Part shown: one piece after another, positions 36,800 to 46,066 of the stretch
How the letters are laid out: each line of letters begins with the position of its first letter
Position numbering within the stretch: position 1 is the first letter of the stretch
Position numbers and translations under genes: made by a program
The notes under the pieces: generated by a model
The model's database searches: none
What the model saw: only the letters and a program-made list of their open reading frames with translations
Told to the model about the DNA's origin: nothing
Assembly (NCBI GenBank): GCA_013178095.1
Contig: JABLXK010000005.1
Location: 1 to 64,000 of the forward strand
From: Anaerolineae bacterium
GTDB lineage: Bacteria > Chloroflexota > Anaerolineae > Anaerolineales > Anaerolineaceae
DNA: 64,000 nt
Direction: 5' to 3'

Positions 36800-37468
36800 C
36801 TAGTTAGCATCCTGCCAGCCTTGTTTTCCCCGCAAGGGAACAAAAACAACCGGCAGGATTTCTTTTTTCTCAATCCCTTGCGAGGTTTTGGTCCATAATT
36901 CCAAAATCTGCCGCCAACGCTCACCCACAGGAATGACCAATTTACCGCCCGTCTTCAATTGCTCGATCAAGTTGGCCGGCACAGCGGGGGAGGCTGCAGT
37001 TACCAAAATGCCGTCATAAGGCGCGGCTTCCGGCCAGCCCAGCGAGCCGTCGCCGACGTGAATATGGATGTTGGTCAAAGCTAGTGAAGCCAAATTGATA
37101 CCGGCAGAGTCCGCCAGGTTTTTGATCCGTTCAATGGTATGCACTTCAGCCGCCAGGTTTGCCAGGATGGCCGCCTGATAACCGCAGCCGGTGCCGATCT
37201 CCAATATTTTTTCGCTGCCCTTCAAATCGAGCAAACTGGTCATCAACGCGACAATATAGGGTTGGGAGATGGTTTGCCCAAAACCGATCGGCAGGGGATG
37301 ATCCTCGTAAGCGTCCGGCCGCATCTCTTCTGAAACAAATAAATGCCGGGGAACACGTTCCATTACTTTAAGCACACGGGGATCGTGGACATCCCTGGCC
37401 TTGATTTGCGATTCCACCATACGTTTTCTGGCTTTCGCAAATGGTTCAATTTCCTGCATCGATTTCAT
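36800..37468 (-). CDS. pcm: Protein-L-isoaspartate O-methyltransferase
   Basis: A 222-residue SAM-dependent methyltransferase repairing isoaspartyl residues in aged proteins. It shows VPRHLFVSEEMRPDAYEDHP, GFGQTISQPYIVALM (family hallmark), the SAM-binding ILEIGTGCGYQAAILANLA, and GWPEAAPYDGILVTAASPAV. The promoter -10 box TATAAT (37472-37467) overlaps the first ATG, so the transcript would begin about seven bases later, next to the second in-frame ATG at 37459. The true start may therefore be residue 4 (MQEIEPF). It precedes nothing in the same operon; mutY lies upstream in the same direction. Confidence 0.93.
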   Translation of the reverse strand: MKSMQEIEPFAKARKRMVESQIKARDVHDPRVLKVMERVPRHLFVSEEMRPDAYEDHPLPIGFGQTISQPYIVALMTSLLDLKGSEKILEIGTGCGYQAAILANLAAEVHTIERIKNLADSAGINLASLALTNIHIHVGDGSLGWPEAAPYDGILVTAASPAVPANLIEQLKTGGKLVIPVGERWRQILELWTKTSQGIEKKEILPVVFVPLRGKQGWQDAN

Positions 37469-37500
37469 TATACAGACATCTCGCAGGCCGGTGTAATGTC

Positions 37501-38559
37501 TCAGGCTAAAGCGCGCGAGATCAGGCGGTCAACCTTACCCATCGGAAATCCTTCCAATTCGGAAATTTCCACCCAGCGGATTTCATCGGCTTCAAGCGCG
37601 CGGGGTTCGCCCTGCGGAATGCGCCCGGTGAACACGTGAACCGTTACGCGGTAATGGGTGTAAGCATGCTTATAATGCCCAATTTCATCTTCCACGATAA
37701 GGCTGACGCCCAATTCTTCCAGAATTTCCCGTTTCAGGGCGCCCGGCAAATCTTCACCGGCCTCAACTTTTCCACCGGGAAATTCCCATAGTCCGCCCAG
37801 CAATCCATCCGCTTTGCGTTTGTCGATCAGCACCTTGTTTCCCACGCGGATCACTGCAGCGACGACCACATAATGCGGGATAGGCGTTTTGCGCGCTTTG
37901 ATTGGATAAGCCTCCGGTTTCCCCTGCAGGAAAGCCCGGCATTTGGAATGCAGCGGGCAGTTTGCGCAAAGCGGGTTCTTGGGCGTGCAGATCAGCGACC
38001 CCAGGTCCATGATTGCCTGGTTGAAATCCCCGGCGCTTCCGGGAGTCAGCATTTGGCGCATAATGCCACCGATCTCCTGTTTGGAAATCTGAGTATTGAT
38101 TGGCGCTGAATATTCCACCAGCCGGGCAATCACGCGCAAGCCATTTCCGTCCAAGGCTATTTCATCCCTGCCATAAGCAATGGATGCCAGCGCCCCCGCC
38201 ATATACTCGCCGACTCCGGGTAATTTTTTTAATTCCCGGACAGTATCCGGAAATTTTCCCTGATATTCAGCCATCAAAACACAAGCGGCTTTGACCAGGT
38301 TTCTCGCGCGGCTGTAATAGCCCAGCCCTTCCCATAATTGCAGGACTTCCTGCTCGCCGGCTTTGGATAGACTCTCCAAATCCGGGAAAGCTGCCATCCA
38401 TCTTGCATAGTATGGAATTACTGTTTCCACGCGGGTCTGCTGCAGCATAACCTCCGAGATCCAAATGCGGTAGGGGTCCTTGCTTGCGCGCCAGGGCAAA
38501 TCGCGCGAATGGGATTGGTACCATTGAGTCAGCAGCCACCCGATTTGCGAAAAATTCAT
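37501..38559 (-). CDS. mutY: A/G-specific adenine glycosylase MutY with NUDIX-type C-terminal domain
   Basis: A 352-residue DNA repair enzyme that removes adenine opposite 8-oxoguanine. It shows DPYRIWISEVMLQQTRVETV with the catalytic Glu, the helix-hairpin-helix LPGVGEYMAGALASIAYGRD, LDGNGLRVIARL (the family usually has GNVKRV), and the [4Fe-4S] motif C-x6-C-x2-C-x5-C (CTPKNPLCANCPLHSKC). The C-terminal 130 residues are an 8-oxoG-recognising NUDIX-like domain (GLWEFPGGKVEAGE). I chose ATG 38559 because the longer frame from 38604 overlaps the upstream gene and its extra residues have no family match. Cotranscribed with the small upstream genes. Confidence 0.92.
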   Translation of the reverse strand: MNFSQIGWLLTQWYQSHSRDLPWRASKDPYRIWISEVMLQQTRVETVIPYYARWMAAFPDLESLSKAGEQEVLQLWEGLGYYSRARNLVKAACVLMAEYQGKFPDTVRELKKLPGVGEYMAGALASIAYGRDEIALDGNGLRVIARLVEYSAPINTQISKQEIGGIMRQMLTPGSAGDFNQAIMDLGSLICTPKNPLCANCPLHSKCRAFLQGKPEAYPIKARKTPIPHYVVVAAVIRVGNKVLIDKRKADGLLGGLWEFPGGKVEAGEDLPGALKREILEELGVSLIVEDEIGHYKHAYTHYRVTVHVFTGRIPQGEPRALEADEIRWVEISELEGFPMGKVDRLISRALA

Positions 38560-38572
38560 TGATCCGGTCGAT

Positions 38573-38875
38573 TCAGAACTGGAATCCCCCAGTTGCAGGA
38601 ACAATCTTGTATTTGTAATCGGTCACAAAATCCATCAGGCGCGTAATGAGTGAAATCCATTGATCGCCGCTCATCACCGTGTGGATTTGGTCGATGGTTG
38701 GCAGGATGGCTGAAACCATGATCTGGGGTTGGTTGCCGTAAACGGTGACCCAGGCATCGTTGAGCTGAAAACCCAATTTTTGCACTTGCGGGAGGAATTC
38801 CCTGACCACGAACTCAAAGTATTCCTGTTCGTGCTCCGGGTTAATATCCCAGGTCATGATCAGTTTGCCCGGCAT
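38573..38875 (-). CDS. Conserved hypothetical protein, small
   Basis: A 100-residue protein (begins MPGKLIMTWDINPEHEQEYF). The length, the start of a beta strand followed by an EHEQEYFEFVVREFLPQVQK helix, and the repeated strand-helix layout suggest a ferredoxin-like dimeric alpha-beta barrel (ABM/NIPSNAP-style), but no diagnostic residues are seen and no function is offered. It lies between the MBL-fold hydrolase gene (9 bp after its stop) and mutY, in the same direction, so all three likely form an operon. Confidence 0.7.
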   Translation of the reverse strand: MPGKLIMTWDINPEHEQEYFEFVVREFLPQVQKLGFQLNDAWVTVYGNQPQIMVSAILPTIDQIHTVMSGDQWISLITRLMDFVTDYKYKIVPATGGFQF

Positions 38876-38884
38876 TTTCCGCTC

Positions 38885-39535
38885 CTACTCGTGCGGGTAA
38901 TCCAGGACACTCACCTGGGTTTCCTCCGGTAATGCAGCCACGCTGGCTACTTTTAATGAGGGCAGTGTTTCCACCGTTGACAATCCCATCTCTTTGAGAA
39001 ATTTCCCGATCGGATCGAGCTTTAAATTTGTTGCCGGGGTCTGGTAATGCATGGGAATGACGATATTCGGTTCGAACAGGCTGATAACTTCGGAAGCCTT
39101 GGCAGCGTTCAGACTGCCCGCGTCACCCACCGGCACCAGTGCAATATGGACTGGCCCAAGCGATTCCACTTCTGCCTGGCTGGGCACTTGCAGCATATCA
39201 CCCAGGTGAACGATGTTCATACCGCCGAAATCGATCAGGTAAAGTGTATTGACTGGCTGGCCGTTTTCGCGTTTTTTATGCTGATCGGTGCGCAAACCGG
39301 TGATGAAAACGCCCCCGATTTCATATTCACCGGGGCCATTTATAATGTAAGGGTCACTCTTGACGGCCTTCACGAATGAATGGCTGGGGGACTCATGACT
39401 GATCGTAACGATATCGGCTTTCAGTTTCAACGGCTGATAACCGACAGTTTGTGAATCATACGGATCGCAAACCACAGCGGTTTGGCCGCGTTCCGTAATC
39501 CTGAAGCATGAGTGTCCGTACCAGGTAATTTCCAT
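38885..39535 (-). CDS. Metal-dependent hydrolase of the MBL fold (UlaG-like)
   Basis: A 216-residue protein of the beta-lactamase superfamily, subgroup Lactamase_B_3. It starts MEITWYGHSCFRITERGQTA, the GHSCF strand typical of UlaG-like hydrolases; ISHESPSHSF occupies the place of the HxHxDH motif and is altered (H-E-S-P-S-H), and a later IVHLGDM plus VIPMHYQTP supply further ligands. The first metal motif resembles HxSxxH, so activity may differ from that of classical lactonases. The substrate is unknown. GGAGG precedes the ATG. It heads the operon leading to mutY. Confidence 0.8.
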   Translation of the reverse strand: MEITWYGHSCFRITERGQTAVVCDPYDSQTVGYQPLKLKADIVTISHESPSHSFVKAVKSDPYIINGPGEYEIGGVFITGLRTDQHKKRENGQPVNTLYLIDFGGMNIVHLGDMLQVPSQAEVESLGPVHIALVPVGDAGSLNAAKASEVISLFEPNIVIPMHYQTPATNLKLDPIGKFLKEMGLSTVETLPSLKVASVAALPEETQVSVLDYPHE

Positions 39536-39638
39536 TCAACCTCCGATTTCGGGCATGATTATACATGATTTGATTTATACCCATTCTAACCCTTGTTTTC
39601 CGGTTTTTTTAACAATAATATCTTTTTACACTAATGCG

Positions 39639-40649
39639 ATGGAAAGAAAAAGGGAAATGGAAATGGAAATGGATGGAACTATAGAATGGTTGATGTCAGG
39701 CCCGGATTGGGTTCGCTATAACTGTATGCGCGATTTATTTAACATGGGAGAAGACAATGCTGATGTCAGATCTGCTCGAGCGGGAATGCTGGCTGACAGT
39801 CAGGTTCAATCTTTAATTGCGGAAGTCAGCCGCTGGGAATCCGTCCCACTCAAACGTCATAACGACGCCATTCATCCTCTTCACAAGCTTGCGTTCCTGG
39901 CTGATATCGGTATTAACAAGCATGACGATGGAATACCTGAGATTCTCGCTAAAATCATGAACCATCGTGCCAGTGAAAGCCCCTATCAAGTGCTATCCAA
40001 TTATCCAATTGCCTTCGGAGGCAGCGGAAAAGATGAATGGTTGTGGTGTCTGTGCGATGCACCTTCTATCTTATATGCAATATCAAAAATGGGCCTCAAG
40101 GATGATCCGCAGGTTTGCTCAGCAATTGACTACTTGACTGCCTTCGGACGAGCGAATGGCTGGCCCTGCAAAGCAGATAATCAACTACCCAGATTCAAAG
40201 GACCAGGTAAAGCCGGAGATCCATGCCCCTACGCCAATTTATTAATGCTGAAGCTGCTTGCACTGCGGGGCGAGGTAAAGCACTGGCAGTACATACAGCC
40301 CGCTTTGGATTCAGCCCTAAATTTATGGGAATCCAGTCAGGAGCGACATCCTTATTTATTTAAAATGGGCAATGACTTCCGTAAACTCAAAGTACCTTAT
40401 ATTTGGTATGACATTCTGCATTTGGCTGAGGTTATTTCGTTCTATCCCAAATATCATCAAGATAAGCGCTTCCAGGAAATTCTGGGAATCATCGAAGGCA
40501 AGAAGGACAACAACGGCCGTTTCACAAGCGAATCTATTTGGTCTAAGTGGGCAGGCTGGGAATTCTGCCAGAAACACGAACCTTCTCGTTGGCTGACTTT
40601 TTGCGTTCTAAGAATCCTTAAAAGAGTTGGGCGTTGGTCGCTTCGCTAA
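39639..40649 (+). CDS. Hypothetical protein, possible alpha/alpha-toroid fold
   Basis: A protein of about 336 residues without a recognised motif that assigns function. Repeated helical stretches (GTIEWLMSGPDWVRYNCMRD; DDPQVCSAIDYLTAFGRANG; PYANLLMLKLLALRGEVKHW; YIWYDILHLAEVISFYPKYH) suggest an alpha/alpha toroid like prenyltransferase/terpene cyclase or squalene-hopene folds, but no DxDD or zinc motif is seen. Start uncertain: ATG at 39639, with later in-frame ATGs at 39657, 39663 and 39669; AAGGGA lies best for 39663. It stands alone between divergent and convergent neighbours, and more AT-rich codons set it off from them. Confidence 0.65.
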   Translation: MERKREMEMEMDGTIEWLMSGPDWVRYNCMRDLFNMGEDNADVRSARAGMLADSQVQSLIAEVSRWESVPLKRHNDAIHPLHKLAFLADIGINKHDDGIPEILAKIMNHRASESPYQVLSNYPIAFGGSGKDEWLWCLCDAPSILYAISKMGLKDDPQVCSAIDYLTAFGRANGWPCKADNQLPRFKGPGKAGDPCPYANLLMLKLLALRGEVKHWQYIQPALDSALNLWESSQERHPYLFKMGNDFRKLKVPYIWYDILHLAEVISFYPKYHQDKRFQEILGIIEGKKDNNGRFTSESIWSKWAGWEFCQKHEPSRWLTFCVLRILKRVGRWSLR

Positions 40650-43404
40650 TCAAACGTTGAATTACAAAAATCGTGACGTCATCCGCCGCCGGCGCATTAG
40701 ATTGAAATTCCAGAATCCGTGAATCGAGCACTTCAATCAACGAGTCCTCGGATCGCGCTGGAAAAGTGTGCAATGTGTTAAACAGACGATCCTCGCCGAA
40801 AAGGGTATCTTCGGGAGAACGCGCTTCAGTTACCCCGTCGGTATACATGACCAGGTGGTCGCCCGGTTTTATGTGGATTTTTTTATTCTCCAATTTCAAT
40901 TCACCGGTGATTCCCAATGGCATGCCGTCTTTTTCCAGCCAATGCATCTCCCGATGGTTCTTCCTCAAGAGCAGCGGAAGCGTATGACCGGCATTAGTGT
41001 AAACCAGTTGCCCGGTGTCAATGCTGAGCAGAGCATAAAAAACTGTGACAAAAAATCCTTCGCGGGAGTTTTCCAACAATAAACGGTTGACCTGTTCCAA
41101 TGTCTCCGCCGGTTGGTTTCCAGCCTGCGCCGCGGCATGGATCAAGGTGCGCGCCACTGTCATGGTCAGGGCGGCCGGCAGGCCTTTATCGGATACGTCT
41201 GCAATGACCAGCCCCAACTGGTTCTCGTCTATCGGAATCACATCGTAAAAATCACCGCCAACTTGCAAAGCCGGTCGCCAGCGCACGGAAATTTCCCAGC
41301 CGGGGAATTGCGGCATCTTTTCCGGCAGGAAAGTTTTTTGGATTTCCTGCGCAAGTTGGAATTCGCGCCGGATGCGTTCCCGGTCGACCATCTCATGTTT
41401 CAAGCGTTCATTCTGAATGGCAATGGAGAGCTGCTGCGCCACGCCCCGGATGATCTCGATTTTCTTTTCCCGCAACTCAACTCCCTCATTGGTTTCGTAG
41501 ACCATCAAAAATCCGAAATTTTCATTTCCAATATGAAGAGGAAAGATCACCAGGGATGGATCGGGGGTTTTAGGAATGCGGTTGTTATGCAAAAATGGAC
41601 GGTAATCAAGCAGCAGCCATTGCGCAGGTGAATTTCCGCCAATTTGGCAGAAAACCGGTTTTTGATTCATCGCTATTAAATCCAGCGATCGACTAAAACC
41701 GTTTTTGATAGTTTGGGGCAGCTCTTCCACCTCACTTTTCCAGCTTTTGCTGTAAGCAGATCGCAGATGCACCCGTCGGGATTGCTCATCCTGCAGATAA
41801 ACCAGAGCGGTATCGATTCCCACCAGCAACGGCAGCAGGTTGATCACGTTCGCGAGCGTTTCATCCAGGTTCTCCGAGGCCGCCACCATCTGAGCAACTT
41901 GCAGCAAAACCGCGGTAACGTAAGCCTCGTATTCCCGTGATTCTTCCAATCGAAAATTCTCGATTGCCAGAGCGATCTGCCGGCCGATCGCCATGATCAC
42001 ATCCTTCCGGTTGGCGGCTGTCTCCCCCGCCGCCTCAAATTTTCCCGCGGATTGATCAACCATCATGATCCCAAATAACAGATCATGCGCCACAAGTGGA
42101 ACCAGCTTGCAGCAATCATGTGGCGTCCCGTTTGATTCAACGTCAATCGGCCAGTCCAAATCAAGCGGAATTTTCAATACAGCCACCTGGTGGAACCGTT
42201 CAGCCGCTTTTTGTTCATAAGGCAGCATGGCCAACTTTGGCTCAAGTTCTTTTTCAAAGCCGTAATGAGCATTCAGAAAAAACTCGCTGGCATACTTGCC
42301 CTGCATAAAAATGGCGCATTTATCAACGCCAACCAGTAAGGGCAGAATGCGAACAATCGCATCCAGCAAATCATCGACATTGTCATACGCCTGGGCAGCT
42401 TCGGCTACCTGCAGCATAACGGTGGAAGCCCAGGTTTTTTCAAATAAATCGTCAAATAGATCCGCGTTTTCAATTGCCACGGCAATGGAATCGGCCAAAA
42501 TTTTTAAAACCATAATGTCATTGTCATGGAATGCATACGGGTAATCGTGGATGATCTGCAGCACGCCCAAAGCTTTATCGTTGCTGATCAATGGCAGGCA
42601 TAATTCAGAACGTGCTCCCTCCAAACCAGCCACGGCCCGGTATCGGGGATCGCGCTGAACATCTGTGGACAAAATCTCATGACCGCTTTCCGCGCAAATT
42701 CCGATTAGTCCCTCACCCAACGGGATACCATTTCCCATATTCAATTCCGACAATTGATCGGCCGCCAATTGCTTTCCGGCGCTGGCCTGAACCGATAATG
42801 TCTTGCGGGTTTCTTCAAAGGTGTAGATGGCGACAAAGTAAAAATGAAAAGTTGTCTGAACCAGGTCAACAATCTTTCGAAAGAGTTCGGTTGTACTGCG
42901 GTAACGCGTGATCTCAAAGCTGACATTCCGCACCAGTGAAAGCTGGTCATGGCGCCAGTCTTTGATTGCCGAAAGTCGGGCAGTATCCAGGATGGCGGCA
43001 ATATACCGCCCCGCATTTCGCAGAAAATCACGATGTTGGAGAGTTAGAATAACTTCTTTATTAAAAGTAAAGCGTATTTTTCCCAGTGTGGTGGATTTGA
43101 TCGCCAGTGGTACTTCAAAAAAAACACAGGCCCTGTTTTGATCTTCCGATTCAACATTTACAGCAATTTCGTCATTGAAATACACCGGAAGCTCAGCACC
43201 ATCATGGTTTGAAACTGATTTGGAAGGCAAGGGTTCGAAACGCCGCAACAGCCATATTTCAATTTGAGCGTTGGTTAGCCTGTTTAATTCCTGTTTTAAA
43301 TAATCCGCCTGTTCGAAAAGATTGCAGCATGAGATCAACCCCTCTCCCACCTCGAATAAATGGCGCCAGGTGTTTTGATTCAGTTCAAAAGGCGCCGGGC
43401 TCAT
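40618..43404 (-). CDS. GAF-domain SpoIIE-type protein phosphatase
   Basis: A 928-residue cytoplasmic PP2C phosphatase. At least three GAF-like sensor segments precede the catalytic domain: about 160-320 (GIPLGEGLIGICAESG), 330-490 and 495-660. The last two share a visible duplicated motif (LLQVA, then LPLLVGVD or LPLLVGID). A short coiled linker (about 660-690) leads to the SpoIIE domain from about 690, with QVGGDFYDVIPIDENQLGLV, IADVSDKGLPAALTMT, YTNAGHTLPLL and DHLVMYTDGVTEA, the metal aspartates of PP2C enzymes. It should dephosphorylate the STAS protein encoded two genes upstream, in response to signals sensed by GAF domains. It is the third gene of the STAS, kinase, phosphatase unit and ends overlapping the convergent hypothetical gene. 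Confidence 0.92.
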   Translation of the reverse strand: MSPAPFELNQNTWRHLFEVGEGLISCCNLFEQADYLKQELNRLTNAQIEIWLLRRFEPLPSKSVSNHDGAELPVYFNDEIAVNVESEDQNRACVFFEVPLAIKSTTLGKIRFTFNKEVILTLQHRDFLRNAGRYIAAILDTARLSAIKDWRHDQLSLVRNVSFEITRYRSTTELFRKIVDLVQTTFHFYFVAIYTFEETRKTLSVQASAGKQLAADQLSELNMGNGIPLGEGLIGICAESGHEILSTDVQRDPRYRAVAGLEGARSELCLPLISNDKALGVLQIIHDYPYAFHDNDIMVLKILADSIAVAIENADLFDDLFEKTWASTVMLQVAEAAQAYDNVDDLLDAIVRILPLLVGVDKCAIFMQGKYASEFFLNAHYGFEKELEPKLAMLPYEQKAAERFHQVAVLKIPLDLDWPIDVESNGTPHDCCKLVPLVAHDLLFGIMMVDQSAGKFEAAGETAANRKDVIMAIGRQIALAIENFRLEESREYEAYVTAVLLQVAQMVAASENLDETLANVINLLPLLVGIDTALVYLQDEQSRRVHLRSAYSKSWKSEVEELPQTIKNGFSRSLDLIAMNQKPVFCQIGGNSPAQWLLLDYRPFLHNNRIPKTPDPSLVIFPLHIGNENFGFLMVYETNEGVELREKKIEIIRGVAQQLSIAIQNERLKHEMVDRERIRREFQLAQEIQKTFLPEKMPQFPGWEISVRWRPALQVGGDFYDVIPIDENQLGLVIADVSDKGLPAALTMTVARTLIHAAAQAGNQPAETLEQVNRLLLENSREGFFVTVFYALLSIDTGQLVYTNAGHTLPLLLRKNHREMHWLEKDGMPLGITGELKLENKKIHIKPGDHLVMYTDGVTEARSPEDTLFGEDRLFNTLHTFPARSEDSLIEVLDSRILEFQSNAPAADDVTIFVIQRLISEATNAQLF

Positions 43405-43406
43405 CG

Positions 43407-43859
43407 TTATTCCTGTCTTTCAGTTCTTTGTTCAGATCGTTTTTCAGGTTCTTTGTTCGTTTTTACCATCCGCAAAACGTTGCCGCCCTTCTCGCTGAAT
43501 GTGAATTCTACTGAATCCATCAACGATCGCATGAAGTGCAATCCCAGGCCTCCTTGTTTGCGGTTATTCAGGTTGGCTTTCAAGTTAGGCCGCTTCACGG
43601 TTTTAGGGTTGAAGGCTTTTCCCTGATCGCGCATAACCACTTCCAGCTTGCCCGGAGAAACCTGGTACGAACATTCAATCTCGCCTTTTCCTTCACCTTC
43701 ATAAGCGTGATCAATGATGTTGGAGGCTGCTTCATCCACCGCCAATTGCACATCATAGATGGATTTTTTGTCCAGATCGGCTTCCTTGGCAGCCTCCGTG
43801 TAAAAATCGCGGATATCATCCAGACTGGAAAACTTGCCCGGAAAAGCAATCGATCGCAT
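43407..43859 (-). CDS. Anti-sigma factor serine/threonine kinase (RsbW-like)
   Basis: A 150-residue GHKL/HATPase_c_2 protein. The N-box VQLAVDEAASNIIDHAYEG (about 40-58), DQGKAFNP (G1-like box) and KQGGLGLHFMRSLMDSVEF (G2-like box) match RsbW/SpoIIAB kinases. The C-terminal tail after residue 130 is lysine/arginine/glutamate-rich. It should phosphorylate the STAS antagonist encoded just upstream, and when free would bind a sigma factor or another partner. It is separated by only 8 bp from the STAS gene and 2 bp from the phosphatase gene. No sigma factor gene is in the window. Confidence 0.9.
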   Translation of the reverse strand: MRSIAFPGKFSSLDDIRDFYTEAAKEADLDKKSIYDVQLAVDEAASNIIDHAYEGEGKGEIECSYQVSPGKLEVVMRDQGKAFNPKTVKRPNLKANLNNRKQGGLGLHFMRSLMDSVEFTFSEKGGNVLRMVKTNKEPEKRSEQRTERQE

Positions 43860-43867
43860 AAGAAAAA

Positions 43868-44209
43868 CTAAAAACTCCCCACAGCCTTGGCAGTATCGTC
43901 GTGGATATTAAAATACGGGATAAAGCCGGCCAGGTTCAAAGCATCGTGCACTCTTTGGGAGACTCCCGATAACACCACCTCGCCGCGGTTGAAACGTTTG
44001 CATTTCTTCTGCGCATTGACCAAAACCCATAAGCCCGCGCTGGAAATGAAATCAACGCCGCGCAAATCCACGACAACCTTGAAATTGCCTTGGTCGATAA
44101 TCCCGTTCATCTTCTGCTGCAGGTCAGGCGCAGTTGAACTATCGATTCGTCCTTCAACCGTGAATAAAACACAGCGTTTCAATAATTCATGCTTGATTTC
44201 CATGGTCAT
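43868..44209 (-). CDS. Anti-anti-sigma factor, STAS domain
   Basis: A 113-residue STAS domain protein. It shows GRIDSSTAPDLQQKMN and KVVVDLRGVDFISSAGLWVL, the DFISSAG motif carrying the conserved phosphorylatable serine. Unphosphorylated it should capture the RsbW-like kinase; phosphorylated it is released. First gene of the partner-switching operon (GGGAG before the ATG). The 44210-44372 gap upstream shows no gene. Confidence 0.92.
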   Translation of the reverse strand: MTMEIKHELLKRCVLFTVEGRIDSSTAPDLQQKMNGIIDQGNFKVVVDLRGVDFISSAGLWVLVNAQKKCKRFNRGEVVLSGVSQRVHDALNLAGFIPYFNIHDDTAKAVGSF

Positions 44210-44372
44210 TTCTCCCGTAATCTTAACTATGTCGGCAGATTATAACACGCGTCATTTTAGTTAGGGCCTAACTAATAGGTAAGCCAGGGCATTCTTCGGT
44301 AAGCAGAATAATTTTCAGGCGGAAAGTAATTAATATCTTGTTATTTGGGTGCATTATGGTAAAATGCTTACC

Positions 44373-44401
44373 TTGTCCTTCATATCGGCATTTGGTATAA
44401 T
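44373..44401 (+). promoter_or_regulatory. Promoter of the tRNA-tuf cluster
   Basis: TTGTCC (44373-44378) and TATAAT (44396-44401) are spaced by 17 bp and lie about 35 bp before tRNA-Thr. The cluster tRNA-Thr, tRNA-Tyr, tRNA-Thr, tuf is likely transcribed from here. Confidence 0.7.
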
Positions 44402-44435
44402 CGGATGGTTGTACCTTAAATAGTCAATATCGACT

Positions 44436-44508
44436 GCCGACGTAGCTCAAACGGCAGAGCAACCGCCTTGTAAGTGGTAGGTTATGGGTTCAATTCCCAT
44501 CGTCGGCT
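44436..44508 (+). tRNA. tRNA-Thr (TGT)
   Basis: Cloverleaf beginning GCCGACGTAGCTCAAACGGC with anticodon loop CTTGTAA (anticodon TGT), T-loop GGTTCAATTCC and acceptor GCCGACG/CGTCGGC. Confidence 0.96.
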
Positions 44509-44583
44509 CAGTTGTGAACGAGCAAGTGGACGTTAAATGAAAGATCGTAGCGTCCCACTTGCATGCCTGCAACTGGCAGTTTT

Positions 44584-44666
44584 GGGCGGTTACCCAAGTG
44601 GCCAAAGGGGACTGACTGTAAATCAGTTGGCAGAAGCCTTCGGAGGTTCGAATCCTTCACCGCCCA
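44584..44666 (+). tRNA. tRNA-Tyr (GTA)
   Basis: An 83-nt tRNA with a long variable arm (type II). Acceptor GGGCGGT/ACCGCCC, anticodon loop CTGTAAA (GTA), T-loop GGTTCGAATCC. Confidence 0.96.
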
Positions 44667-44713
44667 CTGGCTGCAAAGCCGAAACCGGGTAACCGGGTTT
44701 TACGGGCAAGTAA

Positions 44714-44786
44714 GCCCTCATAGCTCAGACGGTAGAGCACGTTCTTGGTAAGAACGGGGTCATGGGTTCAATTCCCATTGAGGGCT
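44714..44786 (+). tRNA. tRNA-Thr (GGT)
   Basis: Cloverleaf beginning GCCCTCATAGCTCAGACGGT with anticodon loop TTGGTAA (anticodon GGT), T-loop GGTTCAATTCC and acceptor GCCCTCA/TGAGGGC. It is the second threonine tRNA of the cluster, 40 bp before tuf. Confidence 0.96.
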
Positions 44787-44826
44787 CAGACCGTCAAAAG
44801 TAATTATCATCTTTAGGAGAAGAAAT

Positions 44827-46029
44827 ATGGCAAAGGAAACATACGATCGAACCAAGCCCCATATGAACGTGGGAACCATGGGCCACATTGACCACGGCAA
44901 GACCACGCTCACTGCGGCTATCACCAAATACAACGGCCTGCGCGGCATGGCTGATTTCCGCGCATTCGACACCATCGACAACGCGCCGGAAGAGAAAGCC
45001 CGCGGTATCACCATCAACATTGCCCATGTTGAATATGAGACCGACAAACGGCACTATGCGCACGTGGACATGCCCGGCCACCGCGACTACATCAAGAACA
45101 TGATCACCGGCGCGGCGCAGGTAGACGGCGCCATTCTGGTGGTGGCAGCCCCCGACGGCCCCATGCCGCAGACGCGCGAGCACGTGCTGCTGGCCCACCA
45201 GGTGGAAGTCCCCAACATCGTGGTCTTCCTGAACAAGGTCGACATGATGGACGACCCCGAACTGCTGGAACTGGTTGAACTGGAACTGCGCGAAATGCTG
45301 ACCAGCTACAAATTCCCCGGCGATGAGATTCCGATTGTACGCGGCAGCGCCCTGAAGGCCCTGGAGAGCACCTCCACCGACCCGAACGCGCCCGAATACG
45401 CCTGCATCAAAGAACTGATGGACACCATCGACAGCTACTTCCCCGATCCGCAGCGTGATGTGGACAAACCCTTCATGATGCCGGTCGAGGACGTCTTCTC
45501 GATCAAAGGCCGCGGCACGGTTGTGACCGGTCGTATCGATCGCGGCAAGGTCAAGGTTGGCGACGCGGTTGAGATCGTCGGCCTGCGCGAGAAGAGCATG
45601 CCCACCGTGGTGACCGGCGTTGAGATGTTCCACAAGACCCTCAATGAAGGTATGGCTGGTGACAATGCCGGTTTGCTGCTGCGCGGCGTGGAGCGCACCG
45701 ATGTGGAGCGCGGCATGGTGGTGGCAGCCCCCAAGAGCATCACCCCGCACACCAAGTTCAACGCGGAAGTGTACGTGTTGAAGCGCGAAGAAGGCGGACG
45801 CCACAAACCGTTCTTCACCGGCTACCGCCCGCAGTTCTACATCCGCACCATGGATGTGACTGGCAATATCGAGCTGCCCAAGGACGTTGAGATGGTTATG
45901 CCCGGCGATAACATCAACATGACCGTGGAACTGATCATCCCCGTCGCTTTGGAACAGGGTTCCCAATTCGCCATCCGCGAAGGCGGCCTCACCGTTGGCG
46001 CTGGCGTGATCACAAAAATTATCGAATAA
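44827..46029 (+). CDS. tuf: Elongation factor Tu
   Basis: A 400-residue GTPase that delivers aminoacyl-tRNA to the ribosome. G motifs: G1 GHIDHGKTT, switch regions [14 protein letters not shown] and [16 protein letters not shown], and G4 NKVDMMDD. Domains 2 and 3 follow with [13 protein letters not shown] and [19 protein letters not shown] precedes the ATG. The order tRNA-Thr, tRNA-Tyr, tRNA-Thr, tuf, then L33, tRNA-Trp and secE-nusG is a conserved arrangement in several phyla. Codon use is GC-rich and highly biased compared with neighbours, as expected for a very abundant protein. Confidence 0.98.
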   Translation: MAKETYDRTKPHMNVGTMGHIDHGKTTLTAAITKYNGLRGMADFRAFDTIDNAPEEKARGITINIAHVEYETDKRHYAHVDMPGHRDYIKNMITGAAQVDGAILVVAAPDGPMPQTREHVLLAHQVEVPNIVVFLNKVDMMDDPELLELVELELREMLTSYKFPGDEIPIVRGSALKALESTSTDPNAPEYACIKELMDTIDSYFPDPQRDVDKPFMMPVEDVFSIKGRGTVVTGRIDRGKVKVGDAVEIVGLREKSMPTVVTGVEMFHKTLNEGMAGDNAGLLLRGVERTDVERGMVVAAPKSITPHTKFNAEVYVLKREEGGRHKPFFTGYRPQFYIRTMDVTGNIELPKDVEMVMPGDNINMTVELIIPVALEQGSQFAIREGGLTVGAGVITKIIE

Positions 46030-46066
46030 AGGTTTACGCTAATCGGCGTTTACGGGTTAGGTAAGA

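Noticed and set aside
44794-45966. Long minus-strand frame opposite tuf
   Set aside because: The strongly biased codons of tuf leave the reverse frame open. The His/Val/Asp-rich translation has no domain features.
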